Shown here one piece after another: positions 1 through 7,049 of a stretch of 64,000 nucleotides of DNA. Position 1 is the stretch's first letter. Every line of letters starts with the position of its first letter. A model generated the notes under the pieces. It saw only the letters and a list, made by a program, of their open reading frames with translations, did not search any database and was not told the origin of the DNA. Source of the stretch: Cupriavidus sp. WKF15 (lineage in GTDB: Bacteria; Pseudomonadota; Gammaproteobacteria; Burkholderiales; Burkholderiaceae); the NCBI RefSeq assembly GCF_029278605.1, contig NZ_CP119572.1, positions 3,472,001-3,536,000 of the forward strand. Direction: 5' to 3'. The translations under genes were made by a program, and so were the position numbers.

Positions 1-1
1 A

Positions 2-847
2 GTGGCCACCGATGCCCAGGTCATGTTCATTGTTCTGAACACCGCAGGCCTGACTCTGATCCCGACCTCGGTCATCGCCATGCGGCAAGCCATCGCGATC
101 AAGCAAGGACTGATCGGGTTCAATGCGGCGGATATCTTCTTGCCGACACTGCTGGCAACCGGCGGTTCGTTCCTGGCGGGTCTGCTGGCGGTGGCCTGGA
201 TGCAGCGGCTGAACCTGTTCCGGCCGGCGGTGCTGACCGCCTTTGCCATAGCGACACTAGGCTTGGGCGGTCTCCTGATATGGCTTCGCCACGCGCCTCC
301 GGATCATGTCAGCCAGGTCACCGCCCTGGCAGGCAGCGGCTTCATCCTTTCACTGATCACCATTTTCCTGGTGTGCGGAGCCATACGCCGCATCAACGTC
401 TATGAGGCCTTTATCGACGGCGCCAAGGAGGGCTTCGGCGTCGCCGTGCAGATCATTCCTTACCTCGTCGCGATCCTTGTGGCAATCGGGCTATTCCGCG
501 CTACCGGCTGCATGGACATTCTGATGCACGGGCTGACCGTCGGCTTCGCCTGGCTTGGCCTGAATACGGAGTTCGTGCCCGCGCTTCCCGTCGGGCTGAT
601 GAAGATCCTGTCGGGCGCCGGCGCCCGCGGGCTGATGGTGGATGTGATGACCACCTACGGCGTGGATTCCTTCCAAGGTCGGCTTGCCGCGATCATCCAG
701 GGGTCGACCGAGACCACGTTCTATGTCCTGGCCGTCTATTTCGGCAGCGTCAATGTGCGCAACACGCGCCATGCACTCGCTTGCGCGCTCGTTGCCGATG
801 TCGCCGGACTGTTCTGCGCTGTCGGGGCCGCTTATCTTTTTCGATAG
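2..847 (+). CDS. Fused SpmA/SpmB-type membrane protein, C-terminal part (cut by window edge)
   Basis: Integral membrane protein of the nucleoside-recognition (Gate) family related to Bacillus spore maturation proteins SpmA and SpmB. In proteobacteria the two are often one chain of about 400 residues, so these 281 residues are probably the end of SpmA plus all of the SpmB half. An SpmA-like segment (VLNTAGLTLIPTS) lies near residue 12, and an SpmB-like segment with LSGAGARG, DSFQGRLA and QGSTETTFYVLAVYFGS runs from about residue 200 to 250. The GTG at position 2 is only the first possible start inside the window; the true start is almost certainly upstream. The transport substrate of this family in non-sporulating bacteria is not established. 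Confidence 0.8.
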   Translation: MATDAQVMFIVLNTAGLTLIPTSVIAMRQAIAIKQGLIGFNAADIFLPTLLATGGSFLAGLLAVAWMQRLNLFRPAVLTAFAIATLGLGGLLIWLRHAPPDHVSQVTALAGSGFILSLITIFLVCGAIRRINVYEAFIDGAKEGFGVAVQIIPYLVAILVAIGLFRATGCMDILMHGLTVGFAWLGLNTEFVPALPVGLMKILSGAGARGLMVDVMTTYGVDSFQGRLAAIIQGSTETTFYVLAVYFGSVNVRNTRHALACALVADVAGLFCAVGAAYLFR

Positions 848-907
848 ACAGATTTCCGCCCAGGAGGGCCTTAGGCGCCTCTAAACGTAGAAATCAAACC
901 CCATTCG

Positions 908-923
908 TTGTATCGACACAACA
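908..923. promoter_or_regulatory. Possible operator, copy 1
   Basis: The 16-mer TTGTATCGACACAACA is an imperfect inverted repeat. It matches the element at 1203-1218 (TTGTTGCGATGCAACA) at 12 of 16 positions, pattern TTGTnnCGAnnCAACA. Two related sites flanking the small RNA could bind one regulator. No regulator gene is adjacent, so this is inference from sequence symmetry alone. Confidence 0.35.
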
Positions 924-960
924 ATAATGTGTCAAAAGCAAAACATTGCTGAGCGGGCAC

Positions 961-989
961 TTGGTGCGACGCAGCAAGGCGTGTATAGT
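961..989 (+). promoter_or_regulatory. Sigma-70-type promoter of the small RNA
   Basis: TTGGTG at 961-966 and TATAGT at 984-989 are separated by 17 bp. The -10 hexamer matches consensus at five of six positions and the -35 at only three. The predicted start falls near 996, just before the hairpin-rich segment that ends in a terminator. Confidence 0.6.
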
Positions 990-995
990 GAAGTC

Positions 996-1056
996 TGTCT
1001 CCTCCACCACCTCGGTGGATTCCAACCCGCGCAGAACACTGCGCGGGTTTTTTTTG
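996..1056 (+). ncRNA. Small RNA of about 60 nt with anti-Shine-Dalgarno loop; resembles the betaproteobacterial toxic small RNA family
   Basis: Seen: a promoter ending at 989, then CUCCUCC at 999-1005, then a hairpin with arms CCACC (1004-1008) and GGTGG (1014-1018) and loop ACCTC (1009-1013), then an intrinsic terminator. The loop and the CUCCUCC tract both match the anti-Shine-Dalgarno sequence at the 3' end of 16S rRNA (CACCUCC). Known, from memory: a betaproteobacterial family called toxic small RNA has this two-hairpin layout with a conserved anti-SD loop and is toxic when cloned in E. coli. Family membership and any role in titrating ribosome binding sites are inference. Exact 5' end is a guess from the -10 box. 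Confidence 0.6.
1024..1056 (+). terminator. Strong intrinsic terminator of the small RNA
   Basis: An 11-bp stem, AACCCGCGCAG (1024-1034) with CTGCGCGGGTT (1039-1049), closes an AACA loop. It runs straight into eight T residues (1048-1055), so the 3' U tract overlaps the stem end. Confidence 0.9.
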
Positions 1057-1094
1057 CCCATTTTTGGCATAAGGCCCTGCTGCGATTGGCTTTC

Positions 1095-1114
1095 CGCCGC
1101 AACTTGTTGCGGCG
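1095..1114. promoter_or_regulatory. Perfect palindrome, possible operator
   Basis: CGCCGCAAC (1095-1103) and GTTGCGGCG (1106-1114) are exact reverse complements around TT. It lies between the small-RNA terminator and the promoter of the efflux gene. It shares the GTTGC/GCAAC core with the operator-like repeat at 1203-1219. Confidence 0.4.
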
Positions 1115-1202
1115 AGCCAGACACGCACCAGATCTGCCGCGATTGCCACGCGATGGTGCAATAGTGCTCCATGTCGTGGCACCAAGGCACCGGTTCTCGA
1201 TT

Positions 1203-1234
1203 TTGTTGCGATGCAACAAGCGCTGCCGTAGAGT
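1203..1234 (+). promoter_or_regulatory. Promoter with overlapping palindrome upstream of the FUSC gene
   Basis: TTGCGA at 1206-1211 and TAGAGT at 1229-1234, 17 bp apart, make a reasonable sigma-70 promoter with start near 1241, 16 bp before the ATG. The inverted repeat TTGTTGC (1203-1209) / GCAACAA (1213-1219) covers the -35 box, which fits repressor binding. Confidence 0.5.
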
Positions 1235-1256
1235 GGCCAAAGCACGTCACTCGCCC

Positions 1257-3350
1257 ATGCCCGCCCTACTGTCCTTTCTCCGCTACTGGCCTGACGCTGC
1301 GCTGATCCGGCGCGGCATGGTTTATGCCGGGTCATTTCTCTCCCTCGCCAGCATGGCATGGCTGAGCGGGCAAGAGAGCTATTTCTGGGCGGCGACCGCC
1401 TCCATCTGGACATGCCTGGCCGACCGTGAAGGCACGGCGGCCGAACGCCTTGCCAGCCTTGGCGCTGTCGGCCTCGGCGGCAGTCTGGCCAGTGCGCTGG
1501 GCGCTGCCGTGGCCTCCAGTCCTGTTGCGGCCGTGCCCTTGGTGTTGGTCGCGGGAATAGCTGCCGGCCTGGCGGAAACGCGCGGGCCGGCCGCGGCGCT
1601 CGCGGCCAAGCTGCTGTACGTGGTCCTGATCGCCGCCTGCCTCCAGCCTGCGACCGGACCGGATGTGCTGGCCCATCTGGCGGATTCCGCTCTCGGCTAC
1701 CTGAAGGGCGGCGTGTTTGCCTGTGCCGTCTGCCTCGCGTTGATTCCCTCGCGCCGCGACATGCGCCCGCGACCTGAGACGGAGGCCGTTTACGCCGCCC
1801 TGCAGCGCTTCGCCACGGCACTCGCCGCCGACGGTGCCGCGGCCGAACTGACCGCCTGCAAGCAGGACATCCGCAACCGCATCGAGGCAGCGCGGCGCGC
1901 CATCCATGCCAGGCGCAGCCCGCGGGACGCCCATGCGCTGCTGCACTACGCCTATGTCATTGGCATTGCCGACGCCTTGTTCGGCCTGCTGATCGTGGCA
2001 GCCGAGCTGCGTGAACGCGCGGGCTCCGCACATCGCCTGCCGCTGCGGCACGTGGCGCGCTGCATGGCCGACGCACATCAGCAAGTCAGCCAGGCCATGG
2101 CCCGGCACGCCGCGGACCTGCCTTCCCTGAGCGCGGCGCTGCGGCACGAGCTGCGGCGGCTGATATCGCCAATGCCCAACGCCAGCGCGCCGCCGCCGTA
2201 CCAGGCCGCACTGGGTGCGCTGGCGCGGCACCCGGAATTCGAGCCCTGGCGTGCCGGATTCTCCTGGCCGCGCCGCGGCCTGTGGCACGTCGTGGATCGC
2301 GTGCGTGGCGCGCTCGGCGAACATGCCGCGCGCGACGCGCTGGCTGGCCGCCATGCCATCCGGCTGGCGCTCGGCGGCTGCCTGAGCCTCTTGCCGGCGC
2401 AATGGTGGCACGTGGATCACGGCTACTGGGTAGCGGTCACGGTCATCATGGTGCTGAGCCCGCAGCTCCAGACGACGCGCCAGATCTCGCTCAAGCGCTT
2501 CGCGGGGTCGCTGGCGGGGGCGCTGCTGGCATGCGCGGTCGGGCTGTTGCACCCCGCGCCGACGATAGCGCTGGGCATCAGCGCCGTATTCCTCGCCGGT
2601 GCCTACGCCAACCGGCTGGCCGCCCAACCCGCCGGCTTTGCGTTCTGCCTGACACCGGCGGTGATTCTGTTCTCCTGGGTCGGCGCTCCGGCCGTCGACA
2701 GCAGCCACTTTGCCGCATTGCGCGGCATTGACACGGCGCTAGGCTGCCTGATTGCGCTGGCAAGCTATTACATACTGGCGCCGCGCATGGAGCGTTCGCG
2801 CCTGCTGCGCCACGCCCTCGAGGCAGTTGCCGTCAATGCCGTCTACCTGCGGGCTGCCTTCGCAGCGGCCCGCACGGCAGCCCCAGCCAGGGCGCGGCTC
2901 GAGGCGCTGCGGATTGCGGCCGGCCGGGCCTCGACACGCGCGGAACGTACCCTGGCAGAACATGGCGAGGGGCTCACGCCCGATGTGGCACAGGCGTACG
3001 CCTGTCTGCACGGCACCGCGCGCCGCCTGGCGGCACTGGCCGGCGTGGTACGGGCGGGCGCAGAGTCCGGTTCGTTCGACGCCTTGCCGCGTTCCCCCAT
3101 GCAGTCAGCCCTGGCCGCGCTCGAAACCCGCCTTGCCGAGATTGCAATACGGCCAGGACATGAGGCCACGGGCCTTCCCGGGACGCAAACGCTTGCGGTC
3201 GAACTTGTGCCGCAATTGCCCTTCGAGTGCTTCCTGGCCGAGCAGGCGGACTATGCCAATGCCCATATCGCCGCGGCCCACGCCGCCGCGGCCGCGTTGC
3301 GCGAACCTGAGCCGGTCGCCGCGCCGCCCGGCCTCGCACACCGCGCGTGA
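1257..3350 (+). CDS. FUSC-family (aromatic acid/fusaric acid type) inner-membrane efflux protein
   Basis: Predicted 697-residue membrane protein of the FUSC/YccS family, whose members such as AaeB and FusC export aromatic acids and related toxic compounds, usually with a membrane-fusion partner. The typical layout is visible: a hydrophobic block at about residues 20-165, a soluble helical region, then a second hydrophobic block at about 355-500 (LALGGCLSLLPAQWW followed by YWVAVTVIMVLSPQ), then a helical C-terminus. The ATG at 1257 is chosen because the longer frame from 927 would run through a small-RNA terminator, and 697 residues fits the family. No membrane-fusion or outer-membrane partner is adjacent, so the substrate is unknown. 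Confidence 0.8.
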   Translation: MPALLSFLRYWPDAALIRRGMVYAGSFLSLASMAWLSGQESYFWAATASIWTCLADREGTAAERLASLGAVGLGGSLASALGAAVASSPVAAVPLVLVAGIAAGLAETRGPAAALAAKLLYVVLIAACLQPATGPDVLAHLADSALGYLKGGVFACAVCLALIPSRRDMRPRPETEAVYAALQRFATALAADGAAAELTACKQDIRNRIEAARRAIHARRSPRDAHALLHYAYVIGIADALFGLLIVAAELRERAGSAHRLPLRHVARCMADAHQQVSQAMARHAADLPSLSAALRHELRRLISPMPNASAPPPYQAALGALARHPEFEPWRAGFSWPRRGLWHVVDRVRGALGEHAARDALAGRHAIRLALGGCLSLLPAQWWHVDHGYWVAVTVIMVLSPQLQTTRQISLKRFAGSLAGALLACAVGLLHPAPTIALGISAVFLAGAYANRLAAQPAGFAFCLTPAVILFSWVGAPAVDSSHFAALRGIDTALGCLIALASYYILAPRMERSRLLRHALEAVAVNAVYLRAAFAAARTAAPARARLEALRIAAGRASTRAERTLAEHGEGLTPDVAQAYACLHGTARRLAALAGVVRAGAESGSFDALPRSPMQSALAALETRLAEIAIRPGHEATGLPGTQTLAVELVPQLPFECFLAEQADYANAHIAAAHAAAAALREPEPVAAPPGLAHRA

Positions 3351-3452
3351 GGGCGCGTGAGGGCGCGCGCGGCGCCGCATGCCGGCCTTTACCGCGCCAG
3401 CCGATGTCCTAGAATGTTGTCATTCGTTCGTCGACCGCACGAGGGGTACGCC

Positions 3453-3731
3453 ATGTCCGCTGTCTCGTTTCCTCGCGCCAATCCGACCTACTGCGCGGCC
3501 AGCCTCAGGCTGTCCTGCCCAGCAACGGTCAACGGCAGCCCTACCCAGTACTCCGTCACAGCCGAAGCCCTCGAAGCGCACTTCGGCGCGCGCTCGCCGC
3601 GCGAAGAGGATCTGCTGGCGGCCTTCACCAGCAACCGCCAGCGCATCGAGCAACTGGCGGAAAGCCTGTTCGAACTGACCGAGGCCCGCGAGATCGTGCT
3701 GCGCAGCGGACATTTCCGCTTCGCAGGCTGA
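3453..3731 (+). CDS. DUF1488 family protein
   Basis: Small soluble protein of 92 residues. The start at 3453 follows a GAGGGG ribosome-binding site; the reading frame is open further upstream without a good start. The family is widespread in proteobacteria and has no established function. Visible features are a beta-rich N-terminal half (VNGSPTQYSVTAEALEAHFG) and a helical C-terminal half ending in REIVLRSGHF. It converges on the uspA-type gene 21 bp downstream and stands alone. Confidence 0.75.
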   Translation: MSAVSFPRANPTYCAASLRLSCPATVNGSPTQYSVTAEALEAHFGARSPREEDLLAAFTSNRQRIEQLAESLFELTEAREIVLRSGHFRFAG

Positions 3732-3752
3732 CGCCCTTCGGCGCCAGGGGAC

Positions 3753-4223
3753 TCAGTCCGCCGCGCCTTCGCCACGCACCAGCAATACCGGCATGGTGGA
3801 TTGCCGGATGACTGCCTCGGCCACGCTGCCCAGCACGAGACGGCGCACGCCGCGCCGTCCGTGGGTGCCAATCACGAGCAGGTCGGCCCCCCACTGACGG
3901 GCAGCTTCATTGATGGATGCGCCAATGTCGCCCGGTACGGCGGCCTCGCTCACCAGCCGGGTTTCGTGTTTCACACCGGCGGCCGTCAGGTGCCTGGCAG
4001 CCTCTTCGAGCGCCCGCCCGCCACTCTCTTCAAACGCCTTCTGCACCTGGCTCGGGTCGTAGAAGCCGGCATCGAACAAAGGCGTCGCGCTGTCCACGAC
4101 ATAGAGCGCGAGTACCGTCCCGCCGCCCGGGCCTGCCACGCGGACTGCCTCATTCAGGGCCAGGGCGGACGTGCTGCTGCCGTCCACTGCTACCACGATC
4201 TTGTTGTACGCCGCGCCAGTCAT
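3753..4223 (-). CDS. Universal stress protein, UspA family
   Basis: Single Usp domain of 156 residues. The N-terminus [19 protein letters not shown] forms the first strand and helix. The nucleotide-binding signature of the ATP-binding subfamily (G-x2-G-x9-G-S/T) appears as [15 protein letters not shown] near residues 122-136, so this is probably an ATP-binding Usp. Such proteins are cytoplasmic and are induced by starvation, oxidants and respiratory stress. The gene is monocistronic and divergent from the regulator beginning at 4389. Confidence 0.92.
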   Translation of the reverse strand: MTGAAYNKIVVAVDGSSTSALALNEAVRVAGPGGGTVLALYVVDSATPLFDAGFYDPSQVQKAFEESGGRALEEAARHLTAAGVKHETRLVSEAAVPGDIGASINEAARQWGADLLVIGTHGRRGVRRLVLGSVAEAVIRQSTMPVLLVRGEGAAD

Positions 4224-4388
4224 CTTCGTACCTCCGTAGACAGGAAAGGGGATGGCGACCGCAGGTCACCGGTCCTCATACTATACGTGCGCGTGCGGCT
4301 GGCGGCACGTGGCGGGCCAGCAGGTAGCCGTGTGCTAGATTAGGCACAGACCTCCAACGATGGGAGTGAGAAGCGTGACGGACTCCGG

Positions 4389-5612
4389 ATGGACTCGCTG
4401 ATCACTGCCGCGGCGCGCGCCCTGGCGGGTGGCGATCCGCTTGGCGCGCTGAACCGGATCGCCCTGCGCGACGATGCCCCGGCGCTCGCGCTGCGCGGGA
4501 TCGCCATGGCGCAGCTCGGCGACCTCGCCCGTGCCAAGGCACTGTTGCGTGGCGCCGCGCGCGCATTCGGCCCGAAAGAAGCGGTCGCACGCGCGCGTTG
4601 CGTCGTCGCCGAGGCCGAGATCGCCCTCGCCTCCCGCGAGCTGGGGTGGCCTGCCAGGGCACTCGACACCGCACGAGCCACGCTCGAAGCGCACGGCGAC
4701 CGCGTCAACGCGGCACATGCCCGCCACTTGCAGGTCCGCCGCCTGCTGCTGATCGGCCGTCTCGAAGAGGCCGAGCACGCTCTTGCCGGACTGGATCTCG
4801 CCATCCCCTTGCCGCCAGCCCTGCGGGCGGCGCAAGAACTGGTCACCGCCGGCATCGCGATCCGGCGCCTGCGCACGACGGCGGCGCGTGCCGCGCTCGG
4901 CCTGGCCGCCGATGCGGCGCGCCGGGCCGGCATTCCCGCGCTGATGGCCGAGGTCGAAAGCGCGTCGCTTGTCCTCGACACGCCCGCGGCCCGCCTCATC
5001 TCACACGGCAGCGAGCGGCTGCTCCTGCTCGACGAGGTGGAAGCGCTCTTGCTCTCCGGCACGCTGGTAGTCGATGCCTGTCGTCTCGTCGTGCGTGAAG
5101 GCGCCAGCGTGGTCCCGCTCGCCCGGCGTCCGGTGCTGTTCGCGCTCGCGCGCATGCTTGGCGAAGCCTGGCCGCATGATGTGCCGCGCGACACGCTGAT
5201 TGCGCGCGCCTTCCGGACGAAATTCGCCGATGCCTCACATCGTGCGCGCCTGCGCGTCGAGATCGGCCGGCTCCGTGCCGCCCTCGCGCCGATGGCGGAG
5301 GTAACCGCGACCGGACGCGGATTCTCGCTGGCACCGCGCAACGCGGAAGAAGTCGCCGTGCTGGCGCTGCCCGTCGAGGATGCTTACGCGACCGTGCTTG
5401 CCTGCCTGGCCGACGGCGAGTCCTGGTCGAGCTCGGCCCTGGCGCTTGCGCTTGGCGCCAGCCAGCGCACCATGCAGCGCGCCCTCGACGCCCTGGCGGC
5501 AGCGGGCAAGGTACAGCCGGTCGGCCACGGGCGCGCGCGTCGCTGGATGACGCCCCCGGTACCCGGATTCGCGACGACCTTGTTACTCCCTGCCCCGCTG
5601 CCCGGCGGCTAG
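4389..5612 (+). CDS. Putative transcriptional regulator: helical repeats, OmpR-type winged helix and a second C-terminal HTH
   Basis: 407-residue cytoplasmic protein of no recognised named family. Residues about 1-195 are alanine-rich antiparallel helices resembling TPR repeats (ALRGIAMAQLGDLARAKALL; HARHLQVRRLLLIGRLEEAE). Residues about 225-320 fit an OmpR/BTAD-like winged helix (a strand ending VVREGASVVPL, helices around LARRPVLFALARML, then RVEIGRLRAAL and a hairpin ending GRGFSLAP). Residues about 335-390 look like a second winged helix of MarR/ArsR style (SSSALALALGASQRTMQRALDAL). The ATG at 4389 is the first in frame, with a weak ribosome-binding site. The following propeller gene starts one base after the stop codon or 37 bases further on, so the two are co-transcribed. 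Function is inferred from fold only. Confidence 0.65.
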   Translation: MDSLITAAARALAGGDPLGALNRIALRDDAPALALRGIAMAQLGDLARAKALLRGAARAFGPKEAVARARCVVAEAEIALASRELGWPARALDTARATLEAHGDRVNAAHARHLQVRRLLLIGRLEEAEHALAGLDLAIPLPPALRAAQELVTAGIAIRRLRTTAARAALGLAADAARRAGIPALMAEVESASLVLDTPAARLISHGSERLLLLDEVEALLLSGTLVVDACRLVVREGASVVPLARRPVLFALARMLGEAWPHDVPRDTLIARAFRTKFADASHRARLRVEIGRLRAALAPMAEVTATGRGFSLAPRNAEEVAVLALPVEDAYATVLACLADGESWSSSALALALGASQRTMQRALDALAAAGKVQPVGHGRARRWMTPPVPGFATTLLLPAPLPGG

Positions 5613-5649
5613 CATGAAACGCACATCCACCCGTAACGAGGACAAGGAA

Positions 5650-6300
5650 ATGAAGCGATCATCGGCAGAAATCATTCGTGAGTATGGCCCGTTTCCGGGC
5701 GTGGACGCCGTGCATGGCGTCACCTACGACGGGCGCCAGGTGTGGTTCGCCTCCGGCGACAAGCTCAACGCGCTCGACCCTGCGAGCGGGCAGACCGTGC
5801 GCGCCATCGCGTTGCCCGCGCATGCGGGAACGGCCTTCGACGGCCGGCACCTGTTCCAGATCTCCGAGAGCCGCATCCAGAAGATCGACCCACAGACCGG
5901 CAGCGTGATTGCCACCATTCCGGCGCCTGGCGGTGGCGGCGACTCCGGCCTTGCCTGGGCCGAAGGCTCGCTCTGGGTCGGACAGTACCGCGAGCGCAAG
6001 ATCCACCAGATCGACCCCGAGAGCGGGAAAGTGCTTCGCACCATCGAGTCGAACCGCTTCGTGACCGGCGTCACGTGGGTCGACGGCGAGCTGTGGCACG
6101 GCACGTGGGAAGGCGAAGCGAGCGATCTGCGGCGCATCGACCCGCGCTCGGGCGAGGTCCTGGAACGGCTCGAGATGCCCCCGGGTGTCAGCGTGTCGGG
6201 ACTCGAGTCCGATGGCGGGGACCGGTTCTACTGCGGAGGCGGCACCAGCGGAAAGCTCAGAGCCGTGCGGCGCCCAGGCAAGGACGCACCGCAGACGTGA
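5650..6300 (+). CDS. Small beta-propeller (Vgb/YncE-like) protein
   Basis: 216 residues with repeated four-stranded blade motifs: W-F-ASG-KLNALDP, LFQIS-RIQKIDP, LWVGQYRERKIHQIDP, LWHGTWEGEASDLRRIDP. Each blade ends in a conserved D-P-x-S/T-G turn (DPASG, DPQTG, DPESG, DPRSG). That is typical of Vgb/SMP-30/glutamine-cyclotransferase-like propellers. No signal peptide is seen. The start at 5650 has GAGGA 7 bases upstream; an earlier ATG at 5614, directly after the regulator stop, is possible and would add 12 residues. With only about five or six blades it is a small member. Catalytic activity cannot be assigned. Confidence 0.65.
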   Translation: MKRSSAEIIREYGPFPGVDAVHGVTYDGRQVWFASGDKLNALDPASGQTVRAIALPAHAGTAFDGRHLFQISESRIQKIDPQTGSVIATIPAPGGGGDSGLAWAEGSLWVGQYRERKIHQIDPESGKVLRTIESNRFVTGVTWVDGELWHGTWEGEASDLRRIDPRSGEVLERLEMPPGVSVSGLESDGGDRFYCGGGTSGKLRAVRRPGKDAPQT

Positions 6301-6305
6301 CGCGC

Positions 6306-7049
6306 CTAACCTGAGCTGAGATACATCCGCGCCAGCAGCGGCAAGTGATCGGATGCCAGCCGCGCAAGCGGGCTGCGGTGGCTCGCTACCGCAACCAGGT
6401 GCGCACGCGGCGACGTCCAGATGCGATCGAGCGCCAGCAGCGGACAGCGCGACGGGAACGTCGACACATGCGGCGTGCGCTCGAAGTACGCATGCAGCCA
6501 GCGCAACGGCCGGCCCCACAGGAACCATTCGTTGACATCGCCCAGCAGGATCGTCGGCTGGGCCGGGACTTCGGCCAGCGCCGTCAGCAGGCGGCGCACC
6601 TGCGCGCGGCGCTCGCTCGGGCGCAGGCCCAGGTGCGTGGCGATCACGCGCAGCGCGAAGCTGCCGGACTCGATCGCATGGCACGCGAGCTGCGCGTCGA
6701 TGGCGCCGCGCGGCTCGCGCCCTTTCACGCTGAGATCGATGTGCCGCACGGCGATCGGTGGATAGCGCGTCAGCAAGGCATTGCCATAGTCGCCGTCAGC
6801 GCGCACCAGCGTCGGTCCAGGGATCGCATGCAGCGCCGTGTGTTCGGACAGGAAGCGCAGCATGTCAAAGCCGGTGGCGCGGGTTTCCACCTCCTGCAGC
6901 GCCACCAGGTCGGCGCGCAGCTCGCGCAGCACTTCGCAGATCCGCTTCGGCACGAAGTGGCCGTCGGTGCCGACACCGCCGTGGATGTTGTAGCTTGCCA
7001 CCACGATCTCGGCGTGCCTGCCTGCGACGGCTGGTGCTGGCGCGTTCAC
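6306..7049 (-). CDS. Endonuclease/exonuclease/phosphatase-fold hydrolase
   Basis: 247 residues with the EEP-family signature set: SYNIHGG (metal and phosphate site), LQEVE (metal-binding Glu), ATHLG, GDVNEW and the terminal SDHLPL (catalytic His). Members cleave phosphodiesters or phosphomonoesters in DNA, inositol phosphates or lipids. The GTG start at 7049-7047 shares four bases with the stop of the upstream phospholipase-VTT gene (GTGA), so the two are translationally coupled. That coupling suggests a lipid-related substrate, but this is inference. The longer upstream frame overlaps the neighbour and is not used. Confidence 0.85.
   Translation of the reverse strand: MNAPAPAVAGRHAEIVVASYNIHGGVGTDGHFVPKRICEVLRELRADLVALQEVETRATGFDMLRFLSEHTALHAIPGPTLVRADGDYGNALLTRYPPIAVRHIDLSVKGREPRGAIDAQLACHAIESGSFALRVIATHLGLRPSERRAQVRRLLTALAEVPAQPTILLGDVNEWFLWGRPLRWLHAYFERTPHVSTFPSRCPLLALDRIWTSPRAHLVAVASHRSPLARLASDHLPLLARMYLSSG

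Larger units (their letters stand above)
848..1256. other. 409-bp intergenic region with a small RNA locus and three palindromes
   Basis: No protein gene is convincing here. The downstream efflux reading frame stays open back to 927, but that would run through a strong promoter, hairpin and terminator, and its residues there look non-native. The region holds, in order: an inverted repeat at 908-923, a promoter at 961-989, a small RNA with terminator ending near 1056, a perfect 9-bp-arm palindrome at 1095-1114, and a second promoter with an overlapping palindrome at 1203-1234 in front of the efflux gene. Confidence 0.7.

Noticed and set aside
927..1256. N-terminal 110-residue extension of the FUSC protein
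   Set aside because: It would be translated through a strong terminator and lacks family similarity; the ATG at 1257 has its own promoter and normal family length.
1332..2708. A 458-codon minus-strand frame opposite the FUSC gene
   Set aside because: Antisense shadow; residues are dominated by Arg, Gln and Ala with no hydrophobic or motif structure.
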